Below, one piece after another: positions 7,564 through 15,881 of a stretch of DNA of 64,000 nt. The first letter of the stretch is position 1. The number at the start of each line of letters is the position of its first letter. The position numbers and the translations under genes are program-made. The notes under the pieces are model-generated. The model searched no databases and was not told where the DNA came from. It worked only from the letters and a program-made list of their open reading frames with translations. Source of the stretch: Chloroflexota bacterium (GTDB lineage Bacteria > Chloroflexota > Anaerolineae > UBA4142); NCBI GenBank assembly GCA_016219275.1, contig JACRBM010000031.1:1-64000 (forward strand), written 5' to 3'.

Positions 7564-8000
7564 GGCGGTAACATTAACCGTGTGGGGTGATACTGTCAAG
7601 CCCCGACGTGTTGTTCATCCCCCCTTGACGCCAAACGTACAGTGGGTACAATGTGCGCGTGCGATTCATCCTCTACGCGCTAGGGTCGGCACTCTCCGCA
7701 TCGCAAGACACGCGCCATCCATTCGTCTCAGAAAACCATCGCAACCTTCCACCCGTAATTCAAACAGACACACTTGACCAACACTAAAGTCAGATTTACT
7801 TTTGGAAATCATCGGTCAAGACCATTCAAGTCCTCGAGACCTGGAAGGTCTATGCTCAAGTCATTTTCTCAAGGTCTGGAGCACGTAAATTGGTATCGGT
7901 TATCCAAATTGTCCGTGCGGCAAAAGCAGAACCTGGGTTGCGCTTCACGGAGCAGCATAGGCGCGTGAGTTTGTAAAAACTCGCAAGAAGTGAGGCACGT
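7564..8000. other. Intergenic region, 437 bases, no convincing gene
   Basis: No coding frame with a ribosome binding site or family motif is seen. It holds a copy of the CCTGGAAGGTCT repeat (about 7818-7857) and a possible promoter for the VWA gene: TTGACC at 7774-7779, 17 bases, TACTTT at 7797-7802. A GAGG ribosome binding site just before 8001 ends it. Confidence 0.5.
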
Positions 8001-9065
8001 ATGATCTTCCTCTGGCAATGGATGTTGCCGGTGTTAATAGCGATCCCGCTCCTCGTCGGCTATTACGTGTGGATTCAACGCCGACGCTCCAAGTACGCGA
8101 TTCGGTATTCGAGTCTCTCGCTCGTCAAAGACGCGCTAGATCAACAGAGCATGTGGCGGCGGCACATACCGCCTTTCTTTTTCCTGCTTGGCATCAGCGC
8201 GATGTTGTTCGCGCTCGCGCGTCCGTTTTCGGTCGTCACGCTGCCCAAACAAGAAGCGACCGTCATTCTCGCGATTGACGTGTCGGGCAGTATGCGCGCC
8301 GACGATCTGAAACCCAGCCGCATCGAAGCCGCCAAAGCTGCCGCCCGCGCGTTCATCAACAAGCAAGACCCCACGACACGCATCGGTATCGTCGCGTTTT
8401 CCGGCACCGCGTCGCTCGTGCAACCGCCGACGATTGATCGCGATGCCGTCCTCGCCGCGGTGGATCGTTTGTATTTGCAACGCGCGACCGCTATCGGGTA
8501 CGGCATCCTCGTCTCGCTCGACGCGATTTTTGAAAATCCGGATATGCCGACTACCGCGTCGCAAGCCATCGTGACGCCCGCCGCGCCCATCGCGCCAAAT
8601 GCGCCCCTGCCAACCCCCACGCCCGTTTCGCCGGGGCATCACGTGCCAGCCATCGTCATCCTGCTGACCGACGGGCAGAGCAACACAGGGGTTCCGCCGC
8701 TCCAAGCCGCCGAAAAAGCGGCGCAGCGCGGCGTCCGCGTCTACACCATCGGTGCGGGCACCGTGCAAGGCGCAACGATTCAAGGTCCGGGCAGCGGCGG
8801 TCCGGGCGGCTTTGGCGGCGGAGGCGGCGGTTTTCGCGCGACGCTCGACGAGAAAACGTTGCGCGCCGTTTCCGAAATGACCGACGGCGAGTATTTTCAC
8901 GCATCCAACGAAGACGCGCTCGTGGAAATTTACCAGAACCTCGACACGCAATTGATTCTCCGGACCGAACGCACTGAAATCACTTCGCTGTTCACCGCCG
9001 GCGCAATTGCTCTGCTGCTCCTGGGCGGCACATTGTCGCTCTTCTGGTTCAACCGCTTGCCGTAA
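8001..9065 (+). CDS. VWA-domain membrane protein, BatA-like
   Basis: A 354-residue membrane-anchored von Willebrand factor A protein resembling BatA of Bacteroides-type aerotolerance operons and Mg-chelatase-associated VWA proteins. There are two N-terminal membrane helices (residues 5-23 and 57-75), a VWA domain (about 85-305) with a complete MIDAS signature DVSGSM at 93-98, and a final helix near 325-347. The VWA domain carries a Pro/Ala-rich insert (about 185-215) and a Gly-rich loop (GSGGPGGFGGGGGG), both likely flexible. It probably binds a partner through the metal site on the outer face. The usual MoxR ATPase and BatB partners are not adjacent. Confidence 0.85.
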   Translation: MIFLWQWMLPVLIAIPLLVGYYVWIQRRRSKYAIRYSSLSLVKDALDQQSMWRRHIPPFFFLLGISAMLFALARPFSVVTLPKQEATVILAIDVSGSMRADDLKPSRIEAAKAAARAFINKQDPTTRIGIVAFSGTASLVQPPTIDRDAVLAAVDRLYLQRATAIGYGILVSLDAIFENPDMPTTASQAIVTPAAPIAPNAPLPTPTPVSPGHHVPAIVILLTDGQSNTGVPPLQAAEKAAQRGVRVYTIGAGTVQGATIQGPGSGGPGGFGGGGGGFRATLDEKTLRAVSEMTDGEYFHASNEDALVEIYQNLDTQLILRTERTEITSLFTAGAIALLLLGGTLSLFWFNRLP

Positions 9066-9076
9066 ATTACCGCAGA

Positions 9077-9108
9077 CCCTTGCGAAGGTTTTAGAACCTT
9101 CGCAAGGG
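9077..9108. repeat. Perfect hairpin of the GCGAAGGTT family
   Basis: CCCTTGCGAAGGTT and AACCTTCGCAAGGG form a 14-bp perfect stem with a 4-base loop between the VWA and protease genes. It has the same core as 1520-1546. Confidence 0.8.
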
Positions 9109-9121
9109 TTTCTGAATCACC

Positions 9122-10240
9122 ATGCCGATCAACCTCGAACGTCAACGTCAAGCCAAAGAGTACGCGCGCATCCGTCATCGTTTGCTCGCGCTCGATGTGA
9201 TCCTGGGCGCGCTCGCCATCCTCGCGGTCATCGCGCTAGGGCTGAACGTGTGGCTCAAGCAGATGATTCTCGCGATTACGACCGACGCGTGGCTCGCGAC
9301 GATGTTGTACTTTATCGTCGCGTTCGTCGGGTACGAAACCTTGTTCGCGCCGTTCGCGTACTATAGCGGATTCGTTCTGCCACACCGCTACGGACTCTCG
9401 ACGCAAACCCTGCGCGCGTGGTTGACCGATGTCGCAAAAGCCGGCGCATTAGGTTGCGTACTCGGCGGCATCGTCATCGAAGTGATCTACGCGGTTTTAC
9501 GCAACGCACCGGACACCTGGTGGCTCTGGGCGACCGGGTTTATGATTCTGTTGAACGTGATCCTCGCGAACCTCGCGCCTGTGCTCATCGCACCGATCTT
9601 TTTCAAGTTCGCGCCGCTGCAAGACGCAGAACTAGTTCGGCGATTAACCGCGCTCGCCGAGCGCGCGCAGGCGCGCGTGCAAGGCGTTTACACGATGATG
9701 CTCTCGGAGAAGACGACGGCGGCAAACGCCGCGTTGATGGGGCTGGGCAACACGCGGCGCATCGTGCTCGGCGACACGTTGTACCAGAATTACTCGCACG
9801 ATGAAATCGAAACGATTCTCGCGCACGAGTTGGGTCATCACGTCCATCGCGATATCGGTTGGTCGCTCGTCTTCGAATCGTTGACGACGCTCGTCGGCTT
9901 TGTCCTCGCCGATGCGTTTTTGCGCGCGGGCGTCGCGTGGTTGAGATACACGAGCGTCGCCGATCTCGCGGCAATGCCGGTGTTCGCGCTCGCGCTCGGC
10001 GCATTCGGTTTGGTGACGACGCCGATGAGCAACACGTTCTCGCGTTGGCGTGAAAGCATGGCGGACGATTACGCGTTGCAAACGACGCGCAACGCGCCGG
10101 CATTCATCGGCGCGATGGAAAAGTTGGCGAATCAAAATCTATCGGAGGTCGAACCAGAGGCGTGGGTCGAGTGGTTGCTCTACTCGCACCCACCGATTGG
10201 CAAGCGGATCAAACGCGGGGAATTGTTCGCGCAAACGTGA
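9122..10240 (+). CDS. M48-family zinc metalloprotease (Ste24/HtpX-like)
   Basis: A 372-residue integral membrane protease. The zinc motif HELGH is at residues 235-239 in ILAHELGHHVHRD, and the third ligand Glu is in RWRESMADDYAL. About five membrane helices are seen (residues 20-45, 55-78, 98-122, 133-155 and a pair around 245-300). The arrangement of N-terminal helices, catalytic domain and a helix pair after HELGH matches the Ste24 CAAX-protease type more than HtpX. In bacteria these proteins are thought to act in membrane protein quality control. It is convergent with a small minus-strand gene 14 bases downstream. Confidence 0.9.
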   Translation: MPINLERQRQAKEYARIRHRLLALDVILGALAILAVIALGLNVWLKQMILAITTDAWLATMLYFIVAFVGYETLFAPFAYYSGFVLPHRYGLSTQTLRAWLTDVAKAGALGCVLGGIVIEVIYAVLRNAPDTWWLWATGFMILLNVILANLAPVLIAPIFFKFAPLQDAELVRRLTALAERAQARVQGVYTMMLSEKTTAANAALMGLGNTRRIVLGDTLYQNYSHDEIETILAHELGHHVHRDIGWSLVFESLTTLVGFVLADAFLRAGVAWLRYTSVADLAAMPVFALALGAFGLVTTPMSNTFSRWRESMADDYALQTTRNAPAFIGAMEKLANQNLSEVEPEAWVEWLLYSHPPIGKRIKRGELFAQT

Positions 10241-10254
10241 CACGCAACCCGACA

Positions 10255-10515
10255 TTATGGATTACGTATCACAGCCCGCCCGCGCCAGCGTTGATTCAGC
10301 AGGACGACGCCGACGAGAATCCCAATCAGAAACGCGCTCACCATCCAGCCCCACACGGGCTGGTTTTCTTTTTCTACGACGACATCGTGACGCGCGGCGA
10401 GCATCAATCCGTTTTGCAGTTGCGCGCGAAAATCGGTTGGCACGGCAACCGGGTGGAGCGCGCGCGACAAGTGCGATTCAACTTGGTCGAGCGAATGTTC
10501 ATCTTTAGGATACAT
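10255..10515 (-). CDS. Small single-TM protein, possible anti-sigma factor
   Basis: An 86-residue protein with a soluble acidic/basic N-terminal part (MYPKDEHSLDQVESHLSR) and one membrane helix (WGWMVSAFLIGILVGVVLL, near residues 57-76). A Shine-Dalgarno GAGG lies about 10 bases upstream of ATG 10515. It directly follows the ECF sigma gene in the same orientation, which is the usual position of an anti-sigma factor. No zinc motif (HxxxCxxC) is present, so the function is inferred from context only. The gap to the sigma gene holds a 7-base TTTTCGA repeat. Confidence 0.6.
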   Translation of the reverse strand: MYPKDEHSLDQVESHLSRALHPVAVPTDFRAQLQNGLMLAARHDVVVEKENQPVWGWMVSAFLIGILVGVVLLNQRWRGRAVIRNP

Positions 10516-10531
10516 CCACCACCTCTTACAC

Positions 10532-10551
10532 ATTTTCGATTTTCGATTTTT
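10532..10551. repeat. ATTTTCG heptamer repeat
   Basis: ATTTTCG, ATTTTCG and ATTTTTC lie in tandem, with the reverse complement CGAAAAT again at 10575-10581 beside the sigma gene stop, so the gap can form a small hairpin. Confidence 0.5.
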
Positions 10552-10580
10552 CCGAACGGGGCAGTGGCGTCAATCGAAAA

Positions 10581-11126
10581 TCAGAAATCCTCCGGCGGCA
10601 TTTGGTCGCGCAGCTCGAGCAGCGTGCGATGATACAGCGACTTGATCGCGCCTTCACTGCGTCCCATTACTTGCGCGATTTCCGCGTTGGACAAACCCTC
10701 GACGTACTTGAGAATCAGAACCTGTTGCCGTTCCTCCGGCAAACGGCGAATTACGTCGAGCAACGCGCGTGCTTGGTCATTGCGCTCGGCGAGATGTTCG
10801 GGTCCGGCATGTTTCTCCGCGACCATCACCGCGTCGTCGAGGCGAATATCGCGGCGGCGGCTCGTATCGCGATACCAGTTCGCGACCAGGTTGTGCGCGA
10901 TGCGATAGAGCCACGCGATAAACGGAATGCCGCGTTGGCGATAATCGCGAATGCGCGCGAGCGCGCGAAAGAACACGCGCGCCGTCAAATCCTCCGCCTC
11001 GCGCGCATCGCCCACACGATACACGATGTAACTAAAAATTCGATCTACGTTCTGTTCGTACAACACCCCGAACGCGTCCGGGTCGCGCTTGGCGCGTTCG
11101 ATCAACTGCTCTTCCGATTCGGACAC
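10581..11126 (-). CDS. ECF-type RNA polymerase sigma factor
   Basis: A 181-residue sigma-70 family factor with only regions 2 and 4, as in the ECF group. Region 2 includes YEQNVDRIFSYIVYRVGDAREAEDLTARVF and the region 2.4-like FIAWLYRIAHNLVANWYRD. Region 4 includes LPEERQQVLILKYVEGLSNAEIAQVMGRSEGAIKSLYHR with a clear helix-turn-helix. I start at GTG 11126 because GGAG lies five bases upstream; the frame is open to 11177. It probably recruits RNA polymerase to a regulon controlled through the downstream membrane protein. A PrsW-type protease lies two genes upstream. Confidence 0.88.
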   Translation of the reverse strand: MSESEEQLIERAKRDPDAFGVLYEQNVDRIFSYIVYRVGDAREAEDLTARVFFRALARIRDYRQRGIPFIAWLYRIAHNLVANWYRDTSRRRDIRLDDAVMVAEKHAGPEHLAERNDQARALLDVIRRLPEERQQVLILKYVEGLSNAEIAQVMGRSEGAIKSLYHRTLLELRDQMPPEDF

Positions 11127-11141
11127 GATCACTCCAGACAA

Positions 11142-11173
11142 CGCGCGGTGTCCTGTGATAAGAACACCGCGCG
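11142..11173. repeat. Hairpin over the sigma gene start region
   Basis: CGCGCGGTGT (11142-11151) pairs with ACACCGCGCG (11164-11173), a 10-bp stem with a 12-base loop. It lies immediately upstream of the chosen sigma start on the minus strand, so it could affect its translation or bind a regulator. Confidence 0.5.
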
Positions 11174-11187
11174 GCATTTCTCGTTAC

Positions 11188-11220
11188 GCGGTCGGGGCGA
11201 CACGCAGTCGCCCCGACCGC
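11188..11220. repeat. Strong hairpin between degV and the sigma gene
   Basis: GCGGTCGGGGCGAC and GTCGCCCCGACCGC form a perfect 14-bp stem with a 5-base loop right after the degV stop. No T run follows on the minus strand, so it looks like a dispersed palindrome or RNA-stabilising hairpin. Confidence 0.65.
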
Positions 11221-11221
11221 T

Positions 11222-12076
11222 TCACTCGGCGTAAAACGCCAAGCCGACCGCGTTCGGTCCGACGTGTACACCAATCGCGGGTCCAATTTCCGAGAGATAA
11301 AGCTCACGGCAATTGACCCGCGCTCGAATGTCTTGCTCCAAAGTCGCGGCGTCGTCCGCGGCTTGGGCGTGCAAAATCGCGGCGTGCGCCGGTTTGCCGG
11401 CGACGCGTTCTTCCATGATCTCAATCGCGCGTTTAAGCGCCTTGGCACGTGAGCGCGGTTGTTCGAGCGGTTCGACCTGTCCGTTCACCACTTCCAACAT
11501 CGGCTTGACGTTCAACAGCGAACCGAGCATCGCCCGCGCGCCGCCGATCCGTCCACCGCGCTTCAAGTACTCGAGCGTGTCCAACACAAAGATCAGATTG
11601 AGTTTTGGAATCAACGCATTCAGCGTCGCCACAATGTCTTGCGGTGACTTGCCCGCTTGCGCGGCTTGCGCCGCCGCGATCACGAGCAGACCCAACCCCA
11701 TCGAAACATTCAACGTGTCTACGATGTTGATGGGTAACGCTTTTTTGAACTGCCCTTCGAGATGTTCCTTTGCTGCGCAGGCAGAGGCGTACGTCCCGCT
11801 CAACTTGGCAGACAAGTGAACGGAAACGATTTCCTTGCCCGCGTCGAGGAGGGGTTTGTAGACTTCGATAAACTCGCCGGCGGAGGGCTGCGATGTTTTA
11901 GGATGATCCTTGGCGTCCGGCAACATCGCGTAGAATTGCTGGTTCGGCAAATCCACTTCATCGCGATAATCCGTTTCACCAAAGAACACGTGCAGCGGCA
12001 CGACTGTGATGTCGAACTGCTCACGCGCCGTCTGCGACAGATGCGCCGACGAGTCGGTGACAATTTTTACTGTCAC
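11222..12076 (-). CDS. DegV family fatty-acid-binding protein
   Basis: A DegV/FakB-type protein of 284 residues. The start MTVKIVTDSSAHLSQ is the family signature, and the fatty-acid carboxylate-binding region appears as KTSQPSAGEF and HLSAKLSGTYASA. FakB proteins present fatty acids to FakA kinase for phosphorylation; no fakA is seen here, so the role is known only at family level. The ATG overlaps the stop of the upstream PrsW-type gene by four bases (12073-12076), implying translational coupling. Confidence 0.92.
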   Translation of the reverse strand: MTVKIVTDSSAHLSQTAREQFDITVVPLHVFFGETDYRDEVDLPNQQFYAMLPDAKDHPKTSQPSAGEFIEVYKPLLDAGKEIVSVHLSAKLSGTYASACAAKEHLEGQFKKALPINIVDTLNVSMGLGLLVIAAAQAAQAGKSPQDIVATLNALIPKLNLIFVLDTLEYLKRGGRIGGARAMLGSLLNVKPMLEVVNGQVEPLEQPRSRAKALKRAIEIMEERVAGKPAHAAILHAQAADDAATLEQDIRARVNCRELYLSEIGPAIGVHVGPNAVGLAFYAE

Positions 12077-13308
12077 AATGAGACACTCCTTTCGTCAACA
12101 TGTTGTTCACGCGATTGACGCTGCGTCGCGTACAAGACACTGCCCAACGCGAGCGCGGTGAGCACGGCGAGGATCATCGCCATCGCGCCCACGAGCAAAC
12201 TCGCGGGCAAGACCGCTGTTGAGGCATTCAACACGAACGTGCCCGCCGTCATCACCAACGCTGCGGCATTCCAAACCGCGTGAATCACTACACTCACCAG
12301 ATACGCGAGAACGAGTTGCCCCCACCTCCTTTCCACGCGCGCGGCATACCAGCCGCGTCCCATCCACGCGCCGTTCGCAATGTGCATCATCGCCGTGCCG
12401 GCGCGCAACAAAATCACCACGCCCCAGTCGGAAACCGTGTTGCCCGCGTTGAATAGATTTTCGACCCAGGCAAAGCCCGCGCCCGCGCAGATGCCCCACA
12501 ACAACGCGTCCCACACGCGCGTACGTTGCGCGTTCATCGGCGCGAGGACGAGCGTTTTTAGCGCCTCTTCGACGACTGGGATGAGCAAGGCGAAATAAAA
12601 CAAGACGCCCGCGATGACGAGCGGGTTGGCAAGCCATTGCGTCAGCACGGACGTATCGTCGAGACGACTCAGGCGTTGCGCCGCGCGTTGCAATTCGTCT
12701 AACTGGGTCGCGCCGTTCGGTTGAATCGCCAACATGACGATCACCACGAGCACGAACATGACGCCGAGAATCAGCTCGATCAAAATCGCGATCGTCGTCG
12801 AACCGCACGCGCCCCAGACGAACGCGAGGAACGCCGCGCGCGAACTCGACGATGCGCCAACGCGCCGCGCGACGTATGCGATCACGGCAAACGATGGCGC
12901 GCTCGCCGCGATGAAATGCAGAAACGGAAAACCCAATACGACCGGCAAAAGCGCGGTATCGCGCAATGCCAACACACCGATGCCTGCCGGCACCGCGATG
13001 AAAAACGCGGCGACGAACACGCCGAAAGGCGGCAGCGCGCGCGCGGCAGACCCAGGTTCGCGTCCGCGCAGGGCAATGACGCTTTGCCACAACAACCCCG
13101 CGCCGAGCAATCCACCGATGCCCGCGAGCGCGCCGAACAGCACATTCGTTTGCACGCTGGGTCGCGCGGTGAGCGGCGCAATCACATACACCGTCGCCGA
13201 ACACACCCCACATAGACCGAGGAACAATGCGAATGCGAGCAAGGCGATCCCACTGGCTAGATGACGGGACGGTTTAGGTGATTCGATAGGCGCACTAGTC
13301 GCTTCCAC
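12073..13308 (-). CDS. PrsW-family intramembrane metalloprotease
   Basis: A 411-residue polytopic membrane protein with about ten helices. It carries the four family motifs in order: VVEEALK (EExxK), GAGFAWVEN (FxxxEN), MMHIANGAWMG (HxxxG) and IHAVWN (HxxxN). In Bacillus, PrsW cleaves the anti-sigma factor RsiW; here an ECF sigma and a small membrane protein lie two genes downstream on the same strand. The start is uncertain: I take GTG at 13308, where a non-hydrophobic leader precedes the first helix; a TTG at 13389 would add 27 residues. It is coupled to degV by an ATGA overlap. Confidence 0.85.
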   Translation of the reverse strand: MEATSAPIESPKPSRHLASGIALLAFALFLGLCGVCSATVYVIAPLTARPSVQTNVLFGALAGIGGLLGAGLLWQSVIALRGREPGSAARALPPFGVFVAAFFIAVPAGIGVLALRDTALLPVVLGFPFLHFIAASAPSFAVIAYVARRVGASSSSRAAFLAFVWGACGSTTIAILIELILGVMFVLVVIVMLAIQPNGATQLDELQRAAQRLSRLDDTSVLTQWLANPLVIAGVLFYFALLIPVVEEALKTLVLAPMNAQRTRVWDALLWGICAGAGFAWVENLFNAGNTVSDWGVVILLRAGTAMMHIANGAWMGRGWYAARVERRWGQLVLAYLVSVVIHAVWNAAALVMTAGTFVLNASTAVLPASLLVGAMAMILAVLTALALGSVLYATQRQSREQHVDERSVSL

Positions 13309-13460
13309 AGTTAAAACACCAAAGTGGCAATTTCGTTCTGCGCGAGGAATGTAGGATTCACCCACCCACCGGCGATGATCAACGGACAAATCCGTGATAC
13401 CTTCTCGAGAATCCCGGTTTCTTCAATTTTGCAGAGACGTTGCAGGATTCGCGAACATCT

Positions 13461-14429
13461 CTACAAAATCCGATCCATACTGCGTTTCAGTGCGGCAAGA
13501 TCATTATCTACAAACGCGTAGAAATACTGACTGCCCCAGTGTTCGATGTTCATTGCCGATACGCCGATAGAGAAGATCGCGCGGATCGCTTCAAAAAATC
13601 CGAGGGCGGCTTTATCCTCACGCGCCAGCGGACGAATCTCCTCGTACCCTTCGAGAAATGCTCTTTCAAATTCTGGTTCTTGTGGCGTATTTCTGATCGT
13701 CAGCAAATAACTGGCTACATCATACGCGCGCCAACCGAACCCACAAAAATCAAAATCGAGGACGGTGACTTGGTGATCGTCTGCCACCAACGCGTTCGCG
13801 CGAATCACATCGCCGTGAATCAATCCATAAGATAACCCTGCATTGCGTAATCCATCGAGCTTGGTTTGCAAAACCGTTGCCGATTCATGGAGGTATGCCA
13901 AATCACTGGGTCGGTCGAAAAGTTCTTTCTCAAAAGATGTGACCGAGTCTTGCATCATCTTTTCGAAATTGAGTGCGGGTCGGTTCAACGTGAACGGCAT
14001 CCGGTCAGCGAGCGCGTGAATTCTTGCGGTGATTTGACCATACGCACGGACAGCGGCAATGCTGGGTCGTCTCCGCAGAATTTGCCCTTTCGCAAATTGC
14101 GTCAATACAGCAAGTCGAATACCTTCGGGTGCGAGAAAACTGAGCAGGTATTCGCCTGATTTCCTGGGAACGGCAGGCGCAACCGGTACACCAGAATCGT
14201 AGAGATAATCTACGAACTGCCATTCGGCAGATACTTCATCGTTCGAGCGTTGCCCGTGCCGATAAACATAGAGAACATGCCTACCCTGGGACGAAGTGAC
14301 CAAATAGACATCACGCAGGGTCGCGGTAATCAGTTGACAGCGTACGTTCGCGAGTCCGTATTCTTCTTCGATTTGATGAGCTAGCGCGTCGCGAAGCAAG
14401 AACGATTTTGAAACTGGAAAATGGTTCAT
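13461..14429 (-). CDS. APH/choline-kinase-fold phosphotransferase
   Basis: A 322-residue protein of the aminoglycoside-phosphotransferase/homoserine-kinase-II fold. SYGLIHGDVIRANALV is the Brenner catalytic loop with the catalytic Asp and metal-binding Asn, and VTVLDFDFCGFG carries the metal-binding Asp. Near the N-terminus LRDVYLVTSSQGRHVLYVYRHG supplies the nucleotide-binding Lys/Arg region. The substrate is unknown; family members phosphorylate small alcohols such as homoserine, choline and aminoglycosides. The start at ATG 14429 is chosen because homology begins there. The gene follows rsmI after 14 bases, so the two are probably cotranscribed. Confidence 0.85.
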   Translation of the reverse strand: MNHFPVSKSFLLRDALAHQIEEEYGLANVRCQLITATLRDVYLVTSSQGRHVLYVYRHGQRSNDEVSAEWQFVDYLYDSGVPVAPAVPRKSGEYLLSFLAPEGIRLAVLTQFAKGQILRRRPSIAAVRAYGQITARIHALADRMPFTLNRPALNFEKMMQDSVTSFEKELFDRPSDLAYLHESATVLQTKLDGLRNAGLSYGLIHGDVIRANALVADDHQVTVLDFDFCGFGWRAYDVASYLLTIRNTPQEPEFERAFLEGYEEIRPLAREDKAALGFFEAIRAIFSIGVSAMNIEHWGSQYFYAFVDNDLAALKRSMDRIL

Positions 14430-14443
14430 TGGGGTGGCACGTC

Positions 14444-15304
14444 CTACACACCCAGCGCGAGCGCGTAGACCGCGTGGCGGTCGCGCTTGGCTTGGCGCGC
14501 CACGCGCTTGACCGCGTCCGTGCGCGGCACGCCCGACTCGATCAGCGCGCGCACCTCCGCGACGACGCGCGCATCGTCCCACGGCTCAACCGCGTCTTGC
14601 GCGTCCGATAAAGTTGCTGGGTCTGCGCCGGCGATGATGAGCGTGAATTCGCCGCGCGGCGCGTGCTCGATGAAATGCTCGCGCGCGGCAGTGACCGTGC
14701 CGCGAAAAAATTCCTCGAACAGCTTGGTCAGTTCACGCGCGACGCACATCTCGCGATCACCCAGGATCGCGGCAAGGTCGTCGAGCGCGGCAAGAACGCG
14801 GTGCGGCGATTCATAGGCGACGAGCGTGCGCGTTTCGCGCGCGACCGATTGCAAAAATTCGCGCCGCGCGTTTTTCTGACGCGGCAAAAAACCGAGGTAG
14901 ACGAATTGATCGGTGGGTAAGCCGGAGGCGGTCAACGCGGCGACGAGCGCGTTCGCGCCGGGAACTGGCACGACGCGGATGTCGCGTTCAATCGCCGCGC
15001 GGACGAGGTTGTAACCAGGGTCGGACAAACCGGGCGTGCCGGCTTCGGAAATCACCGCAACATCGCCGTGTTCGAGCGCGTCGAGAATCTGCGCGAGCTT
15101 GATGCGCGGCGCGGCGTTGCGATCGTACACCGGTTCAAAGTACGCGACGACCGGCGTTGCGAGTTGCAAGTGCGTCAACAATTGCCGCGCGGTGCGCGTG
15201 TCTTCCGCCGCGATCAGCGAGACTTGTTTGAGCACGCGGATTGCGCGCAGCGTAATGTCTTCGAGATTGCCGATTGGCGTCGCCACGAGATAGAGTGTGC
15301 CCAT
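14444..15304 (-). CDS. rsmI: 16S rRNA (cytidine(1402)-2'-O)-methyltransferase
   Basis: RsmI methylates the ribose of C1402 in the decoding centre of 16S rRNA using SAM. The 286 residues match the tetrapyrrole-methylase fold: GTLYLVATPIGNLEDITLRA at the N-terminus, AAEDTRTARQLL, VISEAGTPGLSDPG, VPGANALVAALTASGLP and FVYLGFLPR are all near family consensus. The length is normal. It is the first gene of a two-gene minus-strand unit with the APH-like kinase, and starts at ATG 15304 beside a long intergenic region. Confidence 0.96.
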   Translation of the reverse strand: MGTLYLVATPIGNLEDITLRAIRVLKQVSLIAAEDTRTARQLLTHLQLATPVVAYFEPVYDRNAAPRIKLAQILDALEHGDVAVISEAGTPGLSDPGYNLVRAAIERDIRVVPVPGANALVAALTASGLPTDQFVYLGFLPRQKNARREFLQSVARETRTLVAYESPHRVLAALDDLAAILGDREMCVARELTKLFEEFFRGTVTAAREHFIEHAPRGEFTLIIAGADPATLSDAQDAVEPWDDARVVAEVRALIESGVPRTDAVKRVARQAKRDRHAVYALALGV

Positions 15305-15421
15305 GAGGTGAGGCGCATTGTATCACGGAACGCGCCGCGCGTCTAAAACGAATTCAGAAATTCACCGCGCAGAATTTTTGATTTTTTTTCGGTTCTTCGT
15401 GATATACTACGAATTGTTAGG

Positions 15422-15441
15422 ATCGTTCCGGAGCGATTTTT
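15422..15441 (+). terminator. Terminator-like hairpin
   Basis: ATCGTT/AGCGAT (one G-T pair) around CCGG, followed by TTTT. It lies about 15 bases after a weak -10-like TATACT at 15403-15408, so it may end a very short transcript. The partner gene is unclear. Confidence 0.4.
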
Positions 15442-15490
15442 CGGGTTTTGCTATCACCTAACGCGGACTAGCCGAAACTAACGCCGGCGC

Positions 15491-15622
15491 GTGCATGGTC
15501 TACTCAAAAAAATTGGGCGGCATTACAAATATGATCTGACCGATTGGGAACGTGAGATCGTTACGCTCGCCCTGAAACTGCGTGAACTCTACGTCATCCC
15601 TGCACTCGTACATCAATCGTAA
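15491..15622 (+). CDS. Small hypothetical protein, 43 residues
   Basis: GTG at 15491 opens a 43-codon frame ending TAA at 15622. The product is basic then amphipathic (MHGLLKKIGRHYKYDLTD, then WEREIVTLALKLREL) and looks like a helix-rich peptide or a remnant of a larger gene. No good ribosome binding site is visible and no family is recognised, so it may not be expressed. Confidence 0.3.
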   Translation: MHGLLKKIGRHYKYDLTDWEREIVTLALKLRELYVIPALVHQS

Positions 15623-15663
15623 TTTCTTTGCTTTTTGTACATCAATTGAACTGGATAGATATT

Positions 15664-15712
15664 ATTTTATCCGCGAACCCTGGCTGGAACGCCAGCGCCA
15701 GGGTTCGCGGAT
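15664..15712. repeat. Dispersed palindrome
   Basis: TATCCGCGAACCCTGGC and GCCAGGGTTCGCGGATTA arms form a long stem around a short centre. The words CGCGAA, CCCTGGC and GCGGAT recur in the element at 23026-23131, suggesting one repeat family. Confidence 0.65.
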
Positions 15713-15808
15713 TATTTTAATGGTTTTGGAAATACGGGTGTAGCGTACAGTTCGTTTTTACGCGCCCGGGCGCGCAGACATCCTGCAATTTATTTGTCAA
15801 TATGATAG

Positions 15809-15846
15809 AAAATGAACTTGCAATTTCATTTCAATTATGGTATAAT
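15809..15846 (+). promoter_or_regulatory. Promoter and candidate operator of the RpiR regulator gene
   Basis: TTGCAA (15818-15823), 17 bases, TATAAT (15841-15846) form a strong promoter. An inverted repeat AAATGAA (15810-15816) and TTCATTT (15825-15831) straddles the -35 box, which is where a repressor such as the RpiR protein itself could bind. The promoter is seen directly; the operator role is inferred. Confidence 0.7.
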
Positions 15847-15881
15847 TTTTCAAGAACCGACGCCTTGAAGGAGCTGAAGGT

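Larger units (their letters stand above)
15305..15881. other. 577-base intergenic region before the sugar-phosphate island
   Basis: It contains a terminator-like hairpin (15422-15441), a 43-codon open frame (15491-15622), a palindrome around 15664-15712 built from CGCGAACCCTGGC and GCCAGGGTTCGCG, and the promoter/operator region of the RpiR gene (15809-15846). No larger gene is seen. Confidence 0.6.

Noticed and set aside
7774-7968. 64-codon open frame in the 7564-8000 gap
   Set aside because: No ribosome binding site, biased composition and overlap with a dispersed repeat.
8136-8951. Antisense open frame over the VWA gene
   Set aside because: The sense frame has a clear MIDAS motif and helices; the antisense product has no recognisable features.
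12107-13213. 368-codon open frame overlapping the PrsW-type gene
   Set aside because: It is a shadow frame, Arg-rich and without motifs, while the other frame has all four PrsW motifs and membrane helices.
15491-15622. Small open frame as part of a transposase
   Set aside because: No transposase motif or terminal inverted repeats could be recognised; kept only as a weak hypothetical gene.
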